Counted from the first letter of the stretch, positions 1 to 9,467 are shown. The stretch is 64,000 nt of DNA from Kitasatospora sp. SolWspMP-SS2h (GCF_003259315.1 NZ_QLLT01000026.1:27722-91721), one strand, 5' to 3'. The notes: generated by a model from the sequence alone, not told the origin. Numbers and translations: made by a program.

Positions 1-441
1 CAGGCCGGAGCCGATCGCCGCGGCCATCGGCTCCTCGATGATGTGCACCTGGCGGGCGCCGGCCTGCATGCTGGCCTCGACCACGGCGCGGCGCTCGACG
101 CCGGTGATGCCGGAGGGGACGCAGACCACGACCCGCGGGCGGACCAGGTAGCGGCGGCGGTGGATCTTCATGATGAAGTACCGCAGCATCCGCTCGGTGA
201 TCTCGAAGTCGGCGATCACGCCGTCCTTGAGCGGGCGGATCGCGACGATGTTGCCGGGGGTCCGGCCGATCATCTTCTTCGCCTCGGCCCCGACCGCGAG
301 GATTCCGCCGGTGTTGGTGTTCACGGCCACCACCGACGGCTCGTTCAGCACGATGCCCTTGCCCCGGACGTACACCAGCGTGTTCGCGGTGCCTAGGTCG
401 ATCGCCAGGTCCCGGCCGAGAAACGACAGGTTGTTCGCCAT
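1..441 (-). CDS. mreB: Rod-shape protein MreB, N-terminal part (cut by window edge)
   Basis: Encodes the first 147 residues of MreB, the actin-like ATPase that forms membrane-associated filaments. In Streptomyces it acts mainly in spore-wall synthesis rather than vegetative growth. The start ATG is at 439-441. The visible part carries the actin-fold phosphate-1 loop (DLGTANTLVYV), the GRTPGNIVAIRPLKDGVIADF stretch split around residues 58-78, and the VCVPSGITGVERRAV strand-loop. The C-terminal half lies beyond base 1. It sits downstream of ndk on the same strand, the usual actinobacterial order ahead of mreC, mreD and the penicillin-binding protein gene. Identification is secure. Confidence 0.95.
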   Translation of the reverse strand, partial: MANNLSFLGRDLAIDLGTANTLVYVRGKGIVLNEPSVVAVNTNTGGILAVGAEAKKMIGRTPGNIVAIRPLKDGVIADFEITERMLRYFIMKIHRRRYLVRPRVVVCVPSGITGVERRAVVEASMQAGARQVHIIEEPMAAAIGSGL

Positions 442-793
442 GGGATGTCGAGTGCCTTCCCGAGTTCGGATCAAGGGCGGGGAGCGGGCCGGCCGTGCGA
501 GCCCGCGAACGGGCTGACGGCGGCTGAGCAGCCGCTCCGTGCCCGTGAGTTGGGTCCATCGTAGTCACGCCGGTCAGCGCGGGCGGCGGCTACGGCGTGC
601 CGCCCATTCTCCGGGGGCGAATCAGCTTCTCCTGGCATTGGGACGCCGTGTCGGAGGGTAGGGTTCCGTGATTTGAGGATTAACGCCCAGAGGGAGCAAC
701 CCGATCCGCCGTCCGGCCCCTGAGCTGCTCGTTCCCCGTGGGCGGCGCCCCATGCCCGGCGGGGGCACGGAGCACCGGATCGCTACCGGACCC
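442..793. other. Intergenic region between ndk and mreB, no gene
   Basis: 352 bases without a convincing open frame. It must hold the end of the folC-ndk transcript and the mreB promoter region. The part around 650-690 is less GC-rich than its surroundings and is the likeliest place for mreB promoter elements, but I cannot assign -35 and -10 boxes with confidence. Confidence 0.5.
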
Positions 794-1207
794 TCACGCG
801 TGCGCGGGGAAGAAGATCTTGATCTCGCGCTCGGCCGACTCCGGGGAGTCCGAGGCGTGGATCAGGTTCTCCCGGGTGATGGTCGCGTAGTCGCCGCGGA
901 TGGTGCCCGCGCCGGCCGCCAGCGGGTCGGTCGCGCCGGCCAGCGCCCGGATGCCGGGGACGACGTTCTCGCCCTCGACGATCAGCGCGATCGACGGGCC
1001 GGAGGTCATGAAGCCCAGCAGCGGCTCGTAGAAGTCGCGGCCGACGTGCTCGGCGTAGTGCTGCTCCAGGGTGGCGCGGTCGAAGGTGCGAAGCTCCATC
1101 GCAGCGAACCGCCAGCCGGCCTTGCGCTCGATCCGGCTGATGATCTCGCCGGCCAGGCCGCGCTGCACGGCGTCGGGCTTGAGCAGGACGAGAGTGCGCT
1201 GGGACAC
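794..1207 (-). CDS. ndk: Nucleoside diphosphate kinase
   Basis: 137-residue cytosolic enzyme that transfers the gamma phosphate of ATP to nucleoside diphosphates through a phospho-histidine, balancing NTP and dNTP pools. The N-terminal TLVLLKPDAV strand and the NLIHASDSPESA motif with the active His117 are intact, and the length is that of the family. I chose the GTG at 1205-1207 because an AGGAG ribosome site lies 7 bases upstream and the protein then begins SQRTLVLLKPDAV like its homologues. An in-frame start at 1255 would add 16 unconserved residues. It follows folC and the DUF4233 gene on the same strand. Confidence 0.97.
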   Translation of the reverse strand: MSQRTLVLLKPDAVQRGLAGEIISRIERKAGWRFAAMELRTFDRATLEQHYAEHVGRDFYEPLLGFMTSGPSIALIVEGENVVPGIRALAGATDPLAAGAGTIRGDYATITRENLIHASDSPESAEREIKIFFPAHA

Positions 1208-1303
1208 GGTACGGCTCCTGAGGTGTTCGGTCGTGCCTGACTGTGCCCCCGACACTACCCCGGCCGGGCCGGCACCCCGTCGCCCAGTCCCACGTCAGGC
1301 CGG

Positions 1304-1681
1304 TCAGGCCGGAGCCGGGGCCCCGTCGACAGGGGACTCGGCGGCGGCCGACTCGGCGGCGGCCCGCCGGGCCTTGAACTCGTCGATCTTGCGGCCGTAG
1401 TGGACCGAGCACCACCACAGGCCGCCGAACACCACGCCGAAGGCGTACATGGTCGGCAGCACCAGCCCGGCGGCCAGCACGGCCAGTTGCAGCGCCCAGC
1501 CGACGTACACCGCGCCGGGGCGGGTGATCACGCCGCACAGCAGCACGCACAGCGCGATCGCCACCGCGCTGACCGCCCAGATGGTGCCGGTGCCGACGTC
1601 GGTGAGCTTCATCGCCACCAGGCCGGCGAACATGATCAGCAGGGCCTCGCCGATCAGGGTGGAGGAGCACAGGGTGCGCAT
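1304..1681 (-). CDS. DUF4233 integral membrane protein
   Basis: 125-residue protein with about four hydrophobic segments (roughly residues 9-25, 31-50, 55-75 and 78-93) and a basic then Ala/Glu-rich cytoplasmic tail. DUF4233 proteins are found in actinobacteria between folC and ndk, exactly as here. No enzymatic motif is visible and the function is unknown. It begins 6 bases after the folC stop, so it is almost certainly co-transcribed and probably translationally coupled with folC. Confidence 0.85.
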   Translation of the reverse strand: MRTLCSSTLIGEALLIMFAGLVAMKLTDVGTGTIWAVSAVAIALCVLLCGVITRPGAVYVGWALQLAVLAAGLVLPTMYAFGVVFGGLWWCSVHYGRKIDEFKARRAAAESAAAESPVDGAPAPA

Positions 1682-1687
1682 CGGCGG

Positions 1688-3079
1688 CTACTTCCTTCCG
1701 AACAGCAGGCGCGCCTCGCCCACCGTGATGACGGAGCCGGTGACCAGGACGCCGGCACCGCCGAGGTCCTCCTCCTCGGCGAGGGTGACGGCGGCGTCGA
1801 TCGCGTCGTCCAGGCGCGGCTCGACCTGCACCCGGTCCTCGCCGAAGACCTCGACGGCGAGGGCGGCCAGCCGGTCGACCGGCATCGCGCGGTGGGTGGA
1901 GTTCTGGGTGACCACGACCTCGGCCAGGATCGGCTCGAAGACCTCCAGCAGGCCGGTGACGTCCTTGTCGCCGCTGGTGGCGATGACGCCGACCAGCTTG
2001 GTGAAGCCGAACGCCTCGCCGATCGCACTGGCCGCGGCCTGCGCGCCGTGCGGGTTGTGCGCGGCGTCCAGGATGACGGTGGGGCTGCGCCGGACCACCT
2101 CCAGCCGGCCCGGGGAGGAGACGCCGAACAGCGCCTGCCGGACCTTCTCCTCGTCCAGGTGCTCGGCGCCGCCCTGGCCGATGCCGAAGAACGCCTCGAC
2201 CGCGGCGAGCGCCAGCGCGGCGTTCTGCGCCTGGTGGTCGCCGTGCAGCGGGAGGAAGAGCTCCGGGTACTCGTGGCCGCCGATGCCGCGCAAGGTCACC
2301 AGCTGGCCGCCGACCGCGACCTCGCGGCGCAGCACACCGAACTCCAGGCCCTCGCGGGCCACCGTGGCGTCCACCTCGACGGCGCGGCGCAGGATCGTCT
2401 CGGCCGCGTCCAGCTGCTGCTGGGCGACCACGGCGAGCGCGCCGGGCTTGATGATCCCGGACTTCTCGACCGCGATCTCGCCGGTGGTCTCCCCCAGCTT
2501 GTCGGTGTGGTCCAGGCCGATCGGGGTGATCACCGCGACCTGGGCGTCGATCACGTTGGTGGCATCCCAGGAGCCGCCCATGCCGACCTCGACCACCGCG
2601 ACGTCCACCGGCGCGTCGGCGAAGGCGGCGTAGGCCATGCCGGTGAGCACCTCGAAGAAGGACATCGCGACCGGCTGGGCGGCGTCGACCATCCGCACGT
2701 AGGGCTCGACGTCCCGGTAGGTCTCGACGAACTTCTCCGGGCTGATCGGCGCGCCGTCCAGGCTGATCCGCTCGGTGACGGACTCCACGTGCGGGGAGGT
2801 GTAGCGGCCGGTGCGCAGCTCGAAGGCGCCCAGCAGCTGCTCGACCATCCGGGCGGTGGAGGTCTTGCCGTTGGTGCCGGTGATGTGGATCGAGGGGTAG
2901 GAGCGCTGCGGCTGGCCGAGGATGTCCATCAGCGCCTCGATCCGGTCGAGCGAGGGCTCCAGCTTGTTCTCCGGCCAGCGGGTGGCCAGCTCGGCCTCGA
3001 CGGCGCGCAGTTCGGGGTCGGTGCCGCCGGCGTCGGCGGGGCGGACGGTGTAGGGGTTGGGCTCGGCCTTGTCGCTCAC
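1688..3079 (-). CDS. folC: Folylpolyglutamate synthase / dihydrofolate synthase
   Basis: 463-residue cytosolic Mur-ligase-family enzyme that adds glutamate to dihydropteroate and/or extends the polyglutamate tail of folates. The P-loop ITGTNGKTST is at residues 66-75, followed by the SPHVESVTERI substrate loop. Further on are the VEVGMGG and GLDHTDKLG motifs and the DAAHNPHGAQA motif of the C-terminal domain. GTG at 3077-3079 is the first start of the frame that gives a family-length protein. It is the first gene of the folC-DUF4233-ndk run. Bifunctional use as dihydrofolate synthase is typical of bacteria but cannot be proved from sequence. Confidence 0.95.
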   Translation of the reverse strand: MSDKAEPNPYTVRPADAGGTDPELRAVEAELATRWPENKLEPSLDRIEALMDILGQPQRSYPSIHITGTNGKTSTARMVEQLLGAFELRTGRYTSPHVESVTERISLDGAPISPEKFVETYRDVEPYVRMVDAAQPVAMSFFEVLTGMAYAAFADAPVDVAVVEVGMGGSWDATNVIDAQVAVITPIGLDHTDKLGETTGEIAVEKSGIIKPGALAVVAQQQLDAAETILRRAVEVDATVAREGLEFGVLRREVAVGGQLVTLRGIGGHEYPELFLPLHGDHQAQNAALALAAVEAFFGIGQGGAEHLDEEKVRQALFGVSSPGRLEVVRRSPTVILDAAHNPHGAQAAASAIGEAFGFTKLVGVIATSGDKDVTGLLEVFEPILAEVVVTQNSTHRAMPVDRLAALAVEVFGEDRVQVEPRLDDAIDAAVTLAEEEDLGGAGVLVTGSVITVGEARLLFGRK

Positions 3080-3248
3080 CCCGCCAGTCTAAGGACTCCG
3101 TGCGCCGCGGCCGGACGGGCACCCCGGCCCGCAGGCCCCCTTGACACCGGAATTGGTCTACTCCACCGTGTGAGTCGCTCCCACCCGCTCCCCGCACCGA
3201 GCTTCCCGCACCGCACCCCCCATCGACACTCCCCCACCTGGAGATGGC

Positions 3249-4796
3249 ATGCGTGCACCACAGCCCCGTCCCCGCCCGCGCGCCGGGCGGGCCCTGCTCG
3301 CCGGACTGCTGGCGGCCTCCACCGGCCTGGTCGGCCTGGTCCTGACCGGTACCGGCACGGCCACCGCCGCCGCGCCCAACGTGAACGTGGTCGTCAACGG
3401 CGACTTCTCGGCCGGCAACCACCTCAGCCCGTGGACCTGCGGCCCGACCGTCACCGCGGTGAACAACGCCGCCACCGGCTGGGACCTCCAGGGCTCCCCG
3501 GCCGGCAACGACTACGCCAACTGCAGCCAGACCGTCACCGTGCTGCCCAACTCCACGTACACCCTGAGCACCGTGGTGCAGGGCAGCTACGTGTTCGCGG
3601 GCGTCACCGGCACCGGCGGCACCGACCCGTCCACCTGGAGCTCCAACGCCGGGTGGAACACCCTGACCTCCACCTTCACCACCGGCGCGGCCACCACCTC
3701 GGTGTCGGTCTGGTTCCACGGCTGGTACGGGCAGACCCCGTTTCTGGTCGACCGGGTCTCGCTGGTCGGGCCGGGCAACGGCACCAGCCCGTCGCCCTCG
3801 TCCTCCCCCTCGACCGGCACCTCGCCGACCCCGTCGCCGTCCCCCTCGACCAGCGCCTCGCCCTCGCCGTCCCCGTCGGCGTCGAGCAGCCCGACCGCGC
3901 CGCCCCGCCGGCACCTGCTGACCGGCTACTGGCAGGACTTCTACAACGGCGCGACGCCGCAGCGGATCAGCGACGTCCCGGCCGCGTACGACATCATCGC
4001 GGTGGCCTTCGCGGACGCCACCGGCACCCCGGGCGGGCTGGGCTTCACCCTGGACCCGACGCTCTCCTCCAAGCTCGGCGGCTACACCGAGGCCCAGTTC
4101 AAGGCCGACATCGCGGCCAAGCGGGCGGCCGGCAAGAAGGTGGTCATCTCGGTCGGCGGGCAGAACGGCACCGTCTCGGTGGCCGACTCCGCCGCCGCGG
4201 CCAACTTCGCCAACTCGGCGTACGCCCTGATCCAGCAGTACGGCTTCGACGGGATCGACATCGACCTGGAGAACGGCGTCAACTCCACCTACATGGCGCA
4301 GGCGCTGCACGCCCTGGCGGCCAAGGTCGGGTCCGGCTTCGTGCTGACCATGGCCCCGGAGACCATCGGCATGCAGTCCACCGGCGGGGAGTACTTCAAG
4401 CTGGCGCTGGCCACCAAGGACATCCTGACCATCGTCAACATGCAGTACTACAACAGCGGCGCGATGCTCGGCTGCGACGGCGGGGTCTACTCGCAGGGCA
4501 CCGAGAACTTCCTCACCGGCCTGGCCTGCATCCAGCTCCAGGGCGGCCTGCGGCCCGACCAGGTCGGCCTGGGCGTCCCGGCCTCCACCAGCGCGGCGGG
4601 CGGCGGCTTCATCAGCCCGTCGGTGGTGAACAACGCGCTGGACTGCCTGGCCGCCGGCACCAACTGCGGCAGCTTCGTCCCGCCGGCCAAGTGGCCGACC
4701 ATCGGCGGCGCGATGACCTGGTCCACCAACTGGGACGCCACCGCGGGCAACCCGATCGCCACCACCGTGGGGGCGCACCTGCACGCGATGCCGTGA
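3249..4796 (+). CDS. Secreted GH18 chitinase with N-terminal carbohydrate-binding module
   Basis: 515-residue extracellular enzyme that hydrolyses beta-1,4 links of chitin. Order: basic N-terminus and hydrophobic signal segment (about residues 1-37, cleavage near ATAAA); a beta-rich CBM4/9- or CBM16-like module (about 45-175, NVVVNGDFSAGN); a Pro/Ser/Thr linker (about 177-217); and a GH18 barrel. The catalytic DGIDIDLE motif is at residues 334-341, with Glu341 as the expected proton donor. The SVGG strand and the MQYYNSG substrate loop are also present. ATG at 3249 is preceded by GGAG. The gene stands alone between folC (divergent) and a minus-strand unknown gene. I see no clear DasR site in its 170-base upstream region. 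Confidence 0.92.
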   Translation: MRAPQPRPRPRAGRALLAGLLAASTGLVGLVLTGTGTATAAAPNVNVVVNGDFSAGNHLSPWTCGPTVTAVNNAATGWDLQGSPAGNDYANCSQTVTVLPNSTYTLSTVVQGSYVFAGVTGTGGTDPSTWSSNAGWNTLTSTFTTGAATTSVSVWFHGWYGQTPFLVDRVSLVGPGNGTSPSPSSSPSTGTSPTPSPSPSTSASPSPSPSASSSPTAPPRRHLLTGYWQDFYNGATPQRISDVPAAYDIIAVAFADATGTPGGLGFTLDPTLSSKLGGYTEAQFKADIAAKRAAGKKVVISVGGQNGTVSVADSAAAANFANSAYALIQQYGFDGIDIDLENGVNSTYMAQALHALAAKVGSGFVLTMAPETIGMQSTGGEYFKLALATKDILTIVNMQYYNSGAMLGCDGGVYSQGTENFLTGLACIQLQGGLRPDQVGLGVPASTSAAGGGFISPSVVNNALDCLAAGTNCGSFVPPAKWPTIGGAMTWSTNWDATAGNPIATTVGAHLHAMP

Positions 4797-4859
4797 CCCT
4801 TCGTCCGGCCGCGTCCCGGTGCGGGAACCGCCCGGGCCGGGACGCGCGGTGACGAGCCG

Positions 4860-5390
4860 TCAGTACGTCGCGCGGGGCGTCGGCAGCCGCCCCGCGTGCC
4901 GGCGGCGCAGTTCGGCGGCGATCTCCTCGGCCTCGCCCTCCGGCAGCAGCGGCAGCATCATCGCCACCGCCTGCACCAGGCCGCCGAGCAGGTAGGTGGT
5001 GTCGGGGGTGCCGGCCACCAGGGCGCGCACCTGGGCGACGTCGCCCGCGGCGACGGCCTCCAGCAGCAGGGCGGCGCCGGCCGCCTCCTCGTCCACCGGC
5101 ACCTGCGAGGTGTCGTGCGGGGCGCGCCGGGCCAGGCCGCGCAGCACCCGGTCGGCGACCTCGGGGGCGTACGCCTTGCGGACCGCCTCGGCGGCGATCC
5201 ACACCAGCAGGGTGGCCACTTCGCGTTCGACGTGCTCGGCGAGCAGCCGGTCCAGCTCGGTGTCGAAGGCGATCTGGTTTCCGTGCCGGAATGCCAGCAG
5301 CAGCGTCGCCGCCCGGGCCTTGGCCGCCTCCACCTCTTCCCTCGGAAGTTCGTCCGGAAGTTCGTCGGCCAACTCCCCGGTCGCCATCAT
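4860..5390 (-). CDS. Unknown predicted alpha-helical protein
   Basis: I do not recognise this 176-residue protein. It is acidic, rich in Ala, Glu and Leu, and looks wholly helical, with no signal peptide. A hydrophobic stretch near residues 133-145 (GGLVQAVAMMLPLL) is too short to be a sure membrane span. ATG at 5388-5390 follows GGAGG by 9 bases. The adjacent ATG at 5385-5387 is an alternative, and the frame is open further upstream but without a ribosome site. It is convergent with the chitinase gene and downstream of valS in the minus direction, separated by a 270-base region with its own likely promoter. Confidence 0.75.
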   Translation of the reverse strand: MMATGELADELPDELPREEVEAAKARAATLLLAFRHGNQIAFDTELDRLLAEHVEREVATLLVWIAAEAVRKAYAPEVADRVLRGLARRAPHDTSQVPVDEEAAGAALLLEAVAAGDVAQVRALVAGTPDTTYLLGGLVQAVAMMLPLLPEGEAEEIAAELRRRHAGRLPTPRATY

Positions 5391-5489
5391 GTGCGTGCCC
5401 TCCGTTCGTGCCCCGCCCGAATGGGAACTTCCGCCCACCGTACACATCCGGTGTGCAAAGGTCGCTGAACGCGCGCGGGTGGGCAACGC

Positions 5490-5518
5490 AATGCATTCCA
5501 AATGGCGCGACGGGTCAA
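5490..5518 (-). promoter_or_regulatory. Candidate promoter of the unknown gene ending at 4860
   Basis: On the minus strand TTGACC (5513-5518) and TGCATT (5490-5495) are separated by 17 bases, a fair match to the principal sigma factor consensus. The region is clearly less GC-rich than its surroundings. It would start transcription about 90 bases before the ATG at 5390. Confidence 0.4.
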
Positions 5519-5617
5519 TTGCCGCACAATGACGCCGAATAGGGGGTGCTCCGGCGATACCGCGACGCGCGGGCAAGGGAATTGACAACCCGTCGGGAAC
5601 AACCCGGGAAAAGGCGG

Positions 5618-5650
5618 AGGGCCGCCGCCCCCGACGGGAGCGACGGCCCT
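5618..5650 (-). terminator. Hairpin terminator after valS
   Basis: Eleven-base arms (5618-5628 and 5640-5650) pair with one mismatch just beyond the valS stop codon. There is no U-tract, as usual for streptomycete terminators. Confidence 0.55.
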
Positions 5651-5663
5651 TGCCGGCCCGCGG

Positions 5664-8303
5664 TCAGCCCTGCGGCAGCGCCGCGAGCTGGGCGGTGATC
5701 CGCTCGATGTCGGCCTCGGCGGCCGCCAGCCGGACGCGGATCTTGGCGACCACCTCGTCCGGCGCCTTGGCCAGGAAGGCCTCGTTGCCGAGCTTGCCGG
5801 TGGTCTGCGCCTTCTCCTTCTCGGCGGCGGCCAAGTCCTTCTGCAGGCGCTTGCGTTCGGCCGCCACGTCGATGGTGCCGGACAGGTCGAGCGCGACGGT
5901 GGTGCCGGCCACCGGCAGCGCGGCGGTGGCGTGGAAGCCCTCCTCGGGCACCGTCAGCCGCAGCAGCGCGCGGATCGCCGCCTCGTGCACCTCCAGCCGG
6001 TGGCCGGCCAGCTCCAGCCGGGCCGGGACCTTCTGGGTGTCGCGCAGGCCCTGGTCGTTGCGGAACCGGCGGACCTCGGTGACCACCTGCCGCAGCAGGG
6101 CGATCTCCGACTCGGCGTCGGCGTCCCGGTAGCCGGAGTCCGTCGGCCACTCGGCGACGACCACCGACTCGGCGCCGGTCAGCGCCGTCCACAGCGCGTC
6201 GGTGACGAACGGGACGATCGGGTGCAGCAGGCGCAGCGTCACGTCCAGCACCTCGCCGAGCACCCGGCGGGCGTGGTCGGCCCGCGGGCCGCCGCCGTTC
6301 AGGGTGGTCTTGGAGAGCTCGACGTACCAGTCGAAGACCTCGTCCCAGGCGAAGTGGAACAGCGCGTCGGAGACCTTCGCGAACTCGAAGTCCTCGTAGA
6401 GCGCGTCGACTTCGGCCACCGTGGCGTTCAGCCGGGAGAGGATCCAGCGGTCCGCGGCGGTGAGCTCCTCCGGCGCGGGCAGCGGGCCCCGGACGGTGGC
6501 GCCGTTCATCAGCGCGAACCGGGTGGCGTTCCAGATCTTGTTGCAGAAGTTCCGCGAGCCCTTGACCCAGTCCTCGCCGATCGGCACGTCGGCGCCGGGG
6601 TTGGCGCCGCGGGCCAGCGTGAAGCGGACGGCGTCGGCGCCGTAGGCGTCCATCCAGTCCAGCGGGTCGACGGCGGTGCCGGAGGACTTCGACATCTTCT
6701 TGCCGAACTCGTCGCGGACCAGGCCGGTCAGCGCCACCGTCTTGAACGGGGCCTCGCCGTCCATCGCGTACAGGCCGAACATCATCATCCGGGCGACCCA
6801 GAAGAAGATGATGTCGTGGCCGGTCAGCAGGACGTCGGTCGGGTAGAACTTCTCCAGGTCGGCGGTGCGCTCCGGCCAGCCCAGGGTGGAGAACGGCCAC
6901 AGGCCGGAGGAGAACCAGGTGTCCAGCACGTCCGGGTCCTGGGTCCAGCCCTCGCCGGCGGGCGGCTGCTCGTCCGGGCCGACGCAGACGACCTCGCCGT
7001 CCGGGCCGTACCAGACCGGGATGCGGTGGCCCCACCAGAGCTGGCGCGAGATGCACCAGTCGTACATGTTGTCGACCCAGTCGAAGTAGCGGCGCTCCAG
7101 CTCCTTCGGGTGGATCTCGACCCGGCCGTCGCGGACCGCGTCGCCCGCGGCCTTCGCCAGCGGCTCGACCTTGACCCACCACTGCAGCGACAGCCGCGGC
7201 TCGACCACGGTGTGGCAGCGCGAGCAGTGGCCGACCGCGTGCTCGTACGGGCGCTTCTCGGCGACGATCCGGCCCTGCTCGCGCAGCGCGCCGACCACGG
7301 CGGAGCGGGCCTCCAGCCGGTCCAGGCCGAGGAACGGGCCGTGCACCGTGATGATGCCGCGGTCGTCCATCACCGTCAGGTTGGGCAGGCCGTGCCGCTG
7401 GCCGATGGCGAAGTCGTTCGGGTCGTGCGCGGGCGTCACCTTGACGGCGCCGGTGCCGAACTCCGGGTCGACGTGCTCGTCGGCGACGACCGGGATCTCA
7501 CGGTCCGTCAGCGGCAGCTTGACCGTCCGGCCGACCAGGTGCGCGTAGCGCTCGTCGGACGGGTGGACGGCCACCGCGGTGTCGCCCAGCAGGGTCTCGG
7601 CGCGGGTGGTGGCGACCACGATCGCGTCCGCGCCGTCGCCGTAGCGGATCGAGACCAGCTCGCCGGGCACGTTCTCGTGCTCGACCTCGATGTCGGAGAG
7701 CGCGGTCAGGCAGCGCGGGCACCAGTTGATGATGCGCTCGGCGCGGTAGATCAGGCCGTCGTCGAAGAGCTTCTTGAAGATGGTCTGGACGGCCTGCGAG
7801 AGGCCCTCGTCCATGGTGAAGCGCTCGCGCGACCAGTCCACGCCGTCGCCGAGCCGGCGCATCTGGCCGAGGATCCGGCCGCCGTAGTTCTCCTTCCACT
7901 CCCAGACCTTGTCGACGAAGGCCTCCCGGCCCAGGTCGTGCCGGGACAGGCCGGCCTCGGCGAGCTGCTGCTCCACCTTGTTCTGGGTGGCGATGCCCGC
8001 GTGGTCCATGCCCGGGAGCCACAGCGCCTCGAAGCCGAGCATCCGCTTGCGGCGGGTCAGCGCGTCCATCAGCGTGTGCTGGAAGGCGTGGCCCAGGTGC
8101 AGCGCGCCGGTGACGTTCGGGGGCGGGATGACGATGGTGTACGGGGGCTTCTCGCTCTTCGCGTCGGCCGTGAAGTAACCGCGCTCCACCCAGCGCTCGT
8201 ACAGCTCGCCCTCTACCTCGGCCGGGGCGTAGGTCGTCGGGAGGGTGGCTGCGTCGTCCCCGGGGTGCGAGTTCGCGGGGCGCTGGTTCGTCGTGTCGGT
8301 CAC
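5664..8303 (-). CDS. valS: Valyl-tRNA synthetase
   Basis: 879-residue class Ia aminoacyl-tRNA synthetase that charges tRNA-Val. Motifs: HLGH at 69-72 within PPPNVTGALHLGHAF, KMSKS at 536-540, the CP1 editing insertion between them, an anticodon-binding helical domain, and a C-terminal coiled coil (about 805-870, rich in Lys, Glu and Ala). GTG at 8301-8303 gives the family length. No ribosome site precedes it, and TAAACT lies about 10 bases upstream, so the message may be leaderless. It is divergent from the Pro/Gln-rich membrane protein gene at 8466. No T-box leader is visible. Confidence 0.97.
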   Translation of the reverse strand: MTDTTNQRPANSHPGDDAATLPTTYAPAEVEGELYERWVERGYFTADAKSEKPPYTIVIPPPNVTGALHLGHAFQHTLMDALTRRKRMLGFEALWLPGMDHAGIATQNKVEQQLAEAGLSRHDLGREAFVDKVWEWKENYGGRILGQMRRLGDGVDWSRERFTMDEGLSQAVQTIFKKLFDDGLIYRAERIINWCPRCLTALSDIEVEHENVPGELVSIRYGDGADAIVVATTRAETLLGDTAVAVHPSDERYAHLVGRTVKLPLTDREIPVVADEHVDPEFGTGAVKVTPAHDPNDFAIGQRHGLPNLTVMDDRGIITVHGPFLGLDRLEARSAVVGALREQGRIVAEKRPYEHAVGHCSRCHTVVEPRLSLQWWVKVEPLAKAAGDAVRDGRVEIHPKELERRYFDWVDNMYDWCISRQLWWGHRIPVWYGPDGEVVCVGPDEQPPAGEGWTQDPDVLDTWFSSGLWPFSTLGWPERTADLEKFYPTDVLLTGHDIIFFWVARMMMFGLYAMDGEAPFKTVALTGLVRDEFGKKMSKSSGTAVDPLDWMDAYGADAVRFTLARGANPGADVPIGEDWVKGSRNFCNKIWNATRFALMNGATVRGPLPAPEELTAADRWILSRLNATVAEVDALYEDFEFAKVSDALFHFAWDEVFDWYVELSKTTLNGGGPRADHARRVLGEVLDVTLRLLHPIVPFVTDALWTALTGAESVVVAEWPTDSGYRDADAESEIALLRQVVTEVRRFRNDQGLRDTQKVPARLELAGHRLEVHEAAIRALLRLTVPEEGFHATAALPVAGTTVALDLSGTIDVAAERKRLQKDLAAAEKEKAQTTGKLGNEAFLAKAPDEVVAKIRVRLAAAEADIERITAQLAALPQG

Positions 8304-8465
8304 GACGAACAGTTTACGGAAGTGCGGACCTCGGTTACGAACCGACGGTGTCCGGACCACTCGGGCACGGTGGGGGGACCGTACGATAGCGTGCCGCATG
8401 CTCGACCACTCGACCGACCACAAGAGGGCCGCGGAACGCGCAAGCGGCGGGGGAGACTGACGACG

Positions 8466-9419
8466 ATGTACGGCCAGGGGCAGGGACCGCAGCAGTATCC
8501 GCAGGGGCAGCCGCAGCAGCCGTACGGCGCTCCCCCTCCGCAGCCCGGCTACGGCCAGCCGCCGGCCTACGGCGCCCCCCAGCCGCCCGCGTACGGCGAG
8601 CCCCAACCGCCCGCGTACGGCGCGCCCCAGCAGCAGCCCCCCGGCTACGGCTACCCGCAGCAGCCCCCGGCCCCGCAGCCCGGCTACGGCCAGCCGCCGC
8701 AGCCCCCGCAGCAGTGGGGCGCGCCCCAGCAGCAGCCCGGCTACGGCGGGTACCCGCCGCCGCCCGCGCCGGCCAGGAAGGGCCGGGGCGGGATCATCGC
8801 GCTGGTGGTCGTGCTCGGCGTGGCCGTGGTCGGCGGCGGCCTGTGGTGGGGGCTGAAGGGCGGCTCCGGCTCGGACACCGCGGGCAAGTACAAGCTCGTG
8901 GTGCAGGACAGCGTGGCGGGCTACACCAAGAAGTCGTCCAACGAGAAGGGCGAGTTGAAGGGCCTGGAGGCCGTCGGCACCTTCGAGGGCTCGCTCAGCG
9001 TGACCTACCAGAAGAACACCACCGACCTGGCCAGCTTCGGCGGCAGCTGGGGCACCGTCAAGGACCCGGACAAGGCGATCGACGTCCTGGTCGCCAAGCT
9101 GGACGAGGCGATGAACAGCTCGGACGACTCCGGCGGCTCGACGGACGGCGGCAAGGCGGTCTGGAAGCAGAAGCTGTCCGACGTCGACGCCAAGGACCCG
9201 AAGGACTCCGGCAGCCGGCTGCGCTGCGGCACCATCGGCGCCGAGGGCGGCACCTCCGCCGCCGCCGCCCCGAGCGTGCCGGTGTGCGTGTTCGCCACCC
9301 ACTCCACGATCGGCTCGGTGACGACCAACAGCCTCGACCCCAAGGGCAAGCAGCTGACCGTCGACCAGGTCGCCGCGCTGGCCCGCCAGCTCCGGGACGC
9401 CTCCACCGTCGCCAAGTAG
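8466..9419 (+). CDS. Pro/Gln/Gly/Tyr-rich single-pass membrane protein (paralogue 1)
   Basis: 317-residue protein of unknown function. Residues 1-105 are low-complexity repeats of the type QPGYGQPPAYGAPQ. A transmembrane helix follows at about 110-128 (IIALVVVLGVAVVGGG), then an extracytoplasmic domain of about 185 residues with two cysteines that could form a disulfide (in RLRCG and VPVCVF). ATG at 8466 is preceded by GGGGGAG about 10 bases away. TACGAT at 8382-8387 is a plausible -10 box. The next gene encodes a paralogue with the same layout and a similar last 20 residues, so this is a tandem duplication. The disordered N-terminus may mediate protein contacts, but no role is known to me. 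Confidence 0.85.
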   Translation: MYGQGQGPQQYPQGQPQQPYGAPPPQPGYGQPPAYGAPQPPAYGEPQPPAYGAPQQQPPGYGYPQQPPAPQPGYGQPPQPPQQWGAPQQQPGYGGYPPPPAPARKGRGGIIALVVVLGVAVVGGGLWWGLKGGSGSDTAGKYKLVVQDSVAGYTKKSSNEKGELKGLEAVGTFEGSLSVTYQKNTTDLASFGGSWGTVKDPDKAIDVLVAKLDEAMNSSDDSGGSTDGGKAVWKQKLSDVDAKDPKDSGSRLRCGTIGAEGGTSAAAAPSVPVCVFATHSTIGSVTTNSLDPKGKQLTVDQVAALARQLRDASTVAK

Positions 9420-9467
9420 CACCCGACCCCGCCAGCACCACCTCCCCGCGTGAACGGAGCCCCAGCC

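Noticed and set aside
783..4784. Minus-strand open frame of over 1300 codons
   Set aside because: It runs through several real genes in a shifted frame and has no conserved motif. A GC-composition artefact.
1400..4852. Very long open frame on the plus strand across folC, DUF4233 and the chitinase
   Set aside because: It is antisense or out of frame to clearly conserved genes. Its Gly/Arg/Asp/His-rich product is what a GC-rich gene gives in a wrong frame.
8304..8465. T-box leader for valS
   Set aside because: The gap is short, the likely promoter is next to the start codon and no T-box sequence is visible.
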